Source of the DNA: Balneolaceae bacterium
GTDB lineage: Bacteria > Bacteroidota > Rhodothermia > Balneolales > Balneolaceae
Reading direction: 5' to 3'
Assembly: GCA_021767245.1 (NCBI GenBank)
Contig: JAASTO010000083.1
Coordinates: forward strand, 1 to 10,303
DNA length: 10,303 bases
Under the pieces are notes generated by a model. It saw nothing but the letters and a program-made list of their open reading frames with translations, was not told the origin of the DNA and searched no databases. A program made the position numbers and the translations under genes. Numbering within the stretch: the first letter of the stretch is position 1; each line of letters begins with the position of its first letter. This document shows, in pieces, positions 6,582 through 10,303 of the stretch.

Positions 6582-8219
6582 TTACTCTAAACCCAAGACA
6601 TTCGTTCCCTGTTCAAAAATAATATCCACAGGAATATTTTGTTCTGAAAGCTTGCTAAGTGAAGCCTTTAACTGCTCGGTTTCCACCGCGTACTCTTTTA
6701 CAAAAGCATCCACAGCATCGTAATCACCATTACCCTGAAGGGTCAGAATCTTTTCAGACAAAGAGGCCACGGCTTCATCCACACGGTCAAAATTGATGCG
6801 GTAAGTTTCAGTCTCTTCATCATAGTCAAAGGCTCCCATTTCCTGAAAATAATTGAACCGGATCAGGTTTGCCCGCCCATGGGCACTCGATGAGCCAAAC
6901 CGTATAGATCTGAAGATACTGGCCAAGAATGTCACGTAATCTTCTTCAGGGCTTCCATCTTCAATCATATCTTTTTCACGCAGTGCATCTACCATATACA
7001 ATCCAAGAACGTCCGCTTTTCCCTCTTCAAGGGCAGAGGCATGATTCCTTAAAGCTTCCCGAACCGTGCCATTTCCGTTGATGGTATTTTTGATACCCAG
7101 TCCGTGGGCAACTTCATGAAACATCGTATTGCCAAAAAAAGCATCAAAACTGATGTACGGTCTTTGGTCTTCAGCGATCAACACTTCTGAGATCGGGATC
7201 AGGATCTTATCATACTTTGCCTTCATCGAGTTTTTAAGCTGCAGCCTTCGGGTTCCTTTAGCCAGTTGAACCTCCTCATCGTTTGGCAGGTTTATCGCTA
7301 TGGTCTTGGAACCGGCATTGGCATCACCGGCATAGTACACGGCATCATAGGCATTCAGATCTGAATCACTTCCCGGTGTTTCTGCTTTATATTCCTCAGG
7401 CACAGGAAGCCCTTCCTGCAGTTCGGGTAATACAGCCGCATATTTTGATAACCTATCGCTCCAGGCCTTGTCTTTGATCAATACAAAAGCCTCATGCGCT
7501 GCTTTATAACCAAAAAGCTGGTCTTCGTAGGTTTCGATCGGGCCGATAACCAGTTCAATAGTATTATTTTTCATGTCCATCCAGGCAAGGTCACTTTCAT
7601 GATATTCATCATCCAGCAGGGCATCGGCTCTTAACTCTAGATATGACTTGAATCCGTCATCTTCTGCCAGTTCAGCCGCCTGCCTGAGTAAGTCAGCCGC
7701 TCTTTCATGTTCTGTAGCAAATGCTTCATGATAGGGAATGGTGATCAGGTTTCCGTCACCATCTCTGCGCACCAGTGTATACAGATCATCTTTGGCATCC
7801 GACTCCCATGATTCAAACTCAGCCGTTAACATATCATTCGGATAGAAATTTGCCCCGGCCGGTTTACTTCCCACACCTGCCAGAAAGGGCTCATTTCCGT
7901 TTAACCTATCCCAGGGACCATAATTGATCTCAGCAAACCGTTGTTCTTTTTCGCTGAGTCCTTCCATTAGATCATCCTTATTCCCGTATGCCTGAAGCCA
8001 GAATACTTCCTCCATTTCCTTAGCGGCTTCGATCAGTAACGGTATCATTTTCTTTTGGTTTTCGGTCAGTTCAGACAGATCGGCTTCCAGGGTAAACGTG
8101 GTGTATTGTGCAAGCCGGTCATCGATATCCATCGAGGTATCTTCTTTTTGTGTGATGCAACCTGATATGACTAACACAGCCAATACAATTGCAGCAGAAG
8201 CTTTTAATAAATGTGTCAT
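6582..8219 (-). CDS. M49-family (dipeptidyl peptidase III-like) zinc peptidase lipoprotein
   Basis: The 545-residue protein begins with a lipoprotein signal peptide: a basic/hydrophobic stretch, then the lipobox VISGC with the predicted lipidated C21, so it should be anchored in the cell envelope. The zinc site is HEVAHG (368-373), an HExxH pentapeptide, followed 26 residues later by EEGKAD (398-403), whose E399 corresponds to the third ligand of M49 peptidases. The stretch YYAGDANAGSKTIAINLPND, upstream of the zinc site, closely resembles the DPP III substrate-cleft segment. Classical DPP III enzymes have the hexapeptide HExxGH and are longer (about 675-740 residues), so this belongs to the shorter bacterial branch with a pentapeptide motif. 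It probably cleaves dipeptides from peptide N-termini, but the activity is inferred. It follows the MscS gene by 32 bases and is the last gene before the terminator. No Shine-Dalgarno site is visible. Confidence 0.87.
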   Translation of the reverse strand: MTHLLKASAAIVLAVLVISGCITQKEDTSMDIDDRLAQYTTFTLEADLSELTENQKKMIPLLIEAAKEMEEVFWLQAYGNKDDLMEGLSEKEQRFAEINYGPWDRLNGNEPFLAGVGSKPAGANFYPNDMLTAEFESWESDAKDDLYTLVRRDGDGNLITIPYHEAFATEHERAADLLRQAAELAEDDGFKSYLELRADALLDDEYHESDLAWMDMKNNTIELVIGPIETYEDQLFGYKAAHEAFVLIKDKAWSDRLSKYAAVLPELQEGLPVPEEYKAETPGSDSDLNAYDAVYYAGDANAGSKTIAINLPNDEEVQLAKGTRRLQLKNSMKAKYDKILIPISEVLIAEDQRPYISFDAFFGNTMFHEVAHGLGIKNTINGNGTVREALRNHASALEEGKADVLGLYMVDALREKDMIEDGSPEEDYVTFLASIFRSIRFGSSSAHGRANLIRFNYFQEMGAFDYDEETETYRINFDRVDEAVASLSEKILTLQGNGDYDAVDAFVKEYAVETEQLKASLSKLSEQNIPVDIIFEQGTNVLGLE

Positions 8220-8251
8220 TTTATTTGTGTTTGGAGATTAATTTGTTATTT

Positions 8252-9343
8252 CTATTTCTTTACGACCCCGAATGTTTCATCCTTCAGGATATTTCTTTCT
8301 CTAAGCTCAGTAAGTATTAATTCTGTCACATCACTCTGGAAAGGAAACTCATATCGTATATCCAGCACATAAGCTTTGACCTTTAACTTAAGGACGAATC
8401 GCCGGTGGTGCATCTCATTTTCAGTCATAATGCTTATTGGTTTTTTCATATATACATATTTAGACGAGACCACTGCCTTATACGCAATTTGTTTTACTTC
8501 TTCTATGGGGCATTCGGCAGGTAAATAAATATTTGTGATCACTAAACAATCGAGGGCACCGGTATTGGCGTTCGATACAGCTGTTCGAATAAGTTCCCCA
8601 TTTGGAATCGTAACGACTGAATCGCCGGGAGTTACTATTCGGGATGATCTCAAGCCAATCTGTTGTACCTCGCCGTAATGTTCCATAAACTGGATTTTAT
8701 CCCCCACCTGAAACGGTCGGTCGAGAATAAGCATAATCCCCCCAAATAAATTCTTTAAAACATCCTGAGCAGCCAAACCAACCGCAATACCTACTGAGGC
8801 CATTACCGTTATTATGGTCGCGTAAGGAGGTTGAATAATGCCTGCAATAGCAATATAGATCGCTATGGTCCAGATCACGACTCTGGCAATAGGAACCATC
8901 CGTTTGATCTTTAGCCGATACTTTGAGATCCGTTCTGAGAAGTTATCCAGGATCTTGCTGAGAAAAGAGGTGAAATAATAGGTAATGATAAAGAACAGGA
9001 TGATCAGAACCACCTTGGGCCACGATATCACATTTTCCAGTTCCGCAATAGCTTTTTCACTTTCTGTAGAGAACTTAGTGGTGTCTGATTCACCGGATCC
9101 GGCCTCTGACTTCAACTCTTGAGCCAGGGAGTCAAGCTGCGAAAAGCGGGCATTAAGCAGTGAATCTACTCTTAGTGAGATCAGGGAGTCCGGCATAAAT
9201 CCAACATTTTGCAACGTATCTGTTGTCGTAACTGATGAATCTGCCTGTTGAAAGGCCATTGCCGGATCTACCTTGAGCAGGTTTAGAAAAACCATACTAA
9301 AAATAAATACAACGGTATGTAATGATTTAATTTTCATGGCCAT
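8252..9343 (-). CDS. MscS-family small-conductance mechanosensitive channel
   Basis: The 363-residue protein starts with a signal-peptide-like segment (hydrophobic 10-25, AMA-FQ cleavage site near residue 30). A polar, Asp/Ser-rich, probably periplasmic region of about 75 residues follows. Three membrane segments come next (about 108-130, 150-171 and 175-207). The last is the pore-lining TM3 with the MscS hallmark GLAAQDVLKNLFGGIMLILD (189-208), leading into RPFQVGDKI and the cytosolic beta domain (TPGDSVVTIPNGELI). The family forms homoheptameric channels in the inner membrane that release solutes under tension. Its ATG shares a base with the stop codon of the upstream ATPase (TAATG), so translation is coupled; Met3 is an alternative start. 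The coupling to an ATPase and a peptidase lipoprotein is unusual and may indicate a role beyond osmotic safety valve. Confidence 0.93.
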   Translation of the reverse strand: MAMKIKSLHTVVFIFSMVFLNLLKVDPAMAFQQADSSVTTTDTLQNVGFMPDSLISLRVDSLLNARFSQLDSLAQELKSEAGSGESDTTKFSTESEKAIAELENVISWPKVVLIILFFIITYYFTSFLSKILDNFSERISKYRLKIKRMVPIARVVIWTIAIYIAIAGIIQPPYATIITVMASVGIAVGLAAQDVLKNLFGGIMLILDRPFQVGDKIQFMEHYGEVQQIGLRSSRIVTPGDSVVTIPNGELIRTAVSNANTGALDCLVITNIYLPAECPIEEVKQIAYKAVVSSKYVYMKKPISIMTENEMHHRRFVLKLKVKAYVLDIRYEFPFQSDVTELILTELRERNILKDETFGVVKK

Positions 9344-10303
9344 TAATGTATGAAGTTTGCCTCTTTCAGAACCCTTATTACCTGCCGGTAGATCAAATGG
9401 TTCAAAACATATCCCTCGTTTACCTCCACTAAAATGGAACTGCTTACAAGTCGGGAAACGGTTAACCTGCTTTCACTCAATGGCTGATGCATGATCTTAC
9501 TCAGATCTTCCGGGTACAAAGAATCATGAAGTATGAAGGCCGTGAGTGCAAACAGATCTGAACTGTCTAAATTTTCGATGCGGTCTATAGAACTGAAATT
9601 AAATGGATTGATATAAAAGTGAGTGTCGTCAAACTCTTTTATCGACCGGATCCAGTAGATCATGGCGGTTGATGGGTTCCCTTCTGACAGTTTCGATAAT
9701 TTTTCAAAGTAGGTATTTCTAAGATACTCCTGTGTTTTCTCGACATCATCCAGGTTCTTTTTGAATGTCCTGCTTTTCTTAGCAGATTCATCCGGAAGAA
9801 ACTCGAGTTCATAACCACTTGCATTATGCCTTCTCAGGATAAGTTCCTGAATTTGCTCTGAACTCAGATTATCAGACTCTGAGGCATGGGTAAAATAATT
9901 GGATATGGTCAGAACTTTATCCAGGTACAACCACCCATAACGGGTACAGCTCACCACCCAAAGTATCTCTTTGTTGGTTTCAGAGATCAGGTACAGTAGT
10001 TCCTCAATTCCCTCAAACCCCTTGATACTTCTGATATAGCAATCCTGAATGTTCTCAAGAACCACAATGATCCGTTTCTTCTTTCGCTTGATAGCATCTA
10101 TCAGGTCCTTGGTTTCTTCAACATCACTGATCTTTAGTTTAGAGGCTATCTGCTCAATGATTTTTTTCTTGTCGGCAACGGTACCTTCAAATTCTACTTC
10201 AACGATATCATGTTTTTTCAGGATCTCATCTTTGACCATTTTGATGAACAGGCTCTTACCACTGCCTTTTTCACCGATTACTGCAAAGGAGGAGGGAAAG
10301 TTA
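9343..10303 (-). CDS. P-loop ATPase (STAND/AAA-like) with C-terminal winged helix, 5' truncated by window edge
   Basis: The frame stays open to the window edge. The first in-frame Met visible here (10239) is not the start, because the Walker A motif GEKGSGKS is encoded just upstream (10275-10252). The visible 319 residues contain Walker A (10-17), then a Walker B-like RIIVVLEN (77-84) ending in Glu where Asp is usual. A sensor-1-like strand follows (ILWVVSCTRYGW), and a GNP motif (208-210, SEGNPSTA) resembles the one that closes the ATPase module in AAA_16/STAND and Cdc6-like proteins. The C-terminal 80 or so residues look like a winged helix (from ALTAFILHD to YGVLNH-like YVLNHLIYRQ). There are no membrane segments in the visible part. 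The stop codon overlaps the MscS start. The family is not resolved: a STAND regulator, KAP-like or ORC/Cdc6-like ATPase are all possible. An N-terminal sensor or membrane domain may lie outside the window. Confidence 0.72.
   Translation of the reverse strand, partial: NFPSSFAVIGEKGSGKSLFIKMVKDEILKKHDIVEVEFEGTVADKKKIIEQIASKLKISDVEETKDLIDAIKRKKKRIIVVLENIQDCYIRSIKGFEGIEELLYLISETNKEILWVVSCTRYGWLYLDKVLTISNYFTHASESDNLSSEQIQELILRRHNASGYELEFLPDESAKKSRTFKKNLDDVEKTQEYLRNTYFEKLSKLSEGNPSTAMIYWIRSIKEFDDTHFYINPFNFSSIDRIENLDSSDLFALTAFILHDSLYPEDLSKIMHQPLSESRLTVSRLVSSSILVEVNEGYVLNHLIYRQVIRVLKEANFIH

Overview
The window looks like chromosomal DNA from a Gram-negative, FCB-group bacterium, with the Balneolota/Bacteroidota as my best guess. 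The reasons are a capsule-export protein with SLBB repeats, a lipoprotein with a lipobox, an envelope MscS channel, a moderate to low GC content by eye, A-rich gene leaders, and the near absence of Shine-Dalgarno sites (only fadE has a clear one). This placement is inference; there is no rRNA or other marker gene here.

Layout. Positions 1-1107 (+) hold the 3' end of a polysaccharide export protein. It converges on the minus-strand block at a hairpin flanked by A and T runs, which probably terminates transcription from both sides. Everything else is on the minus strand. Read in the direction of transcription, the right-hand unit (10303 to 6582) is a 5'-truncated P-loop ATPase with a winged-helix end, then an MscS-type channel starting inside the ATPase stop codon (TAATG), then an M49-family dipeptidyl peptidase III-like lipoprotein, then a strong terminator. 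The middle unit (6311 to 4390) is a thioredoxin-fold CxxC protein, pdxH and trmB. The left unit (4272 to 1175) is a TetR repressor followed 14 bases later by a long FadE-type acyl-CoA dehydrogenase; a perfect 15-bp palindrome lies just ahead of tetR.

How they work together. The TetR-FadE pair reads as a self-regulated fatty-acid beta-oxidation unit. The redoxin-pdxH-trmB unit is a housekeeping cluster (thiol redox, PLP salvage, tRNA m7G46) whose promoter overlaps a PerR-box-like dyad. The most unusual unit is ATPase-MscS-peptidase, where a STAND/AAA-like ATPase is translationally coupled to a channel. The ATPase Walker A motif lies upstream of the first in-frame Met visible in the window, so that gene continues off the right edge. 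No RNA genes, mobile elements, CRISPR arrays or gene-free stretches over 300 bases were seen; the longest intergenic gap is 270 bases (6312-6581).
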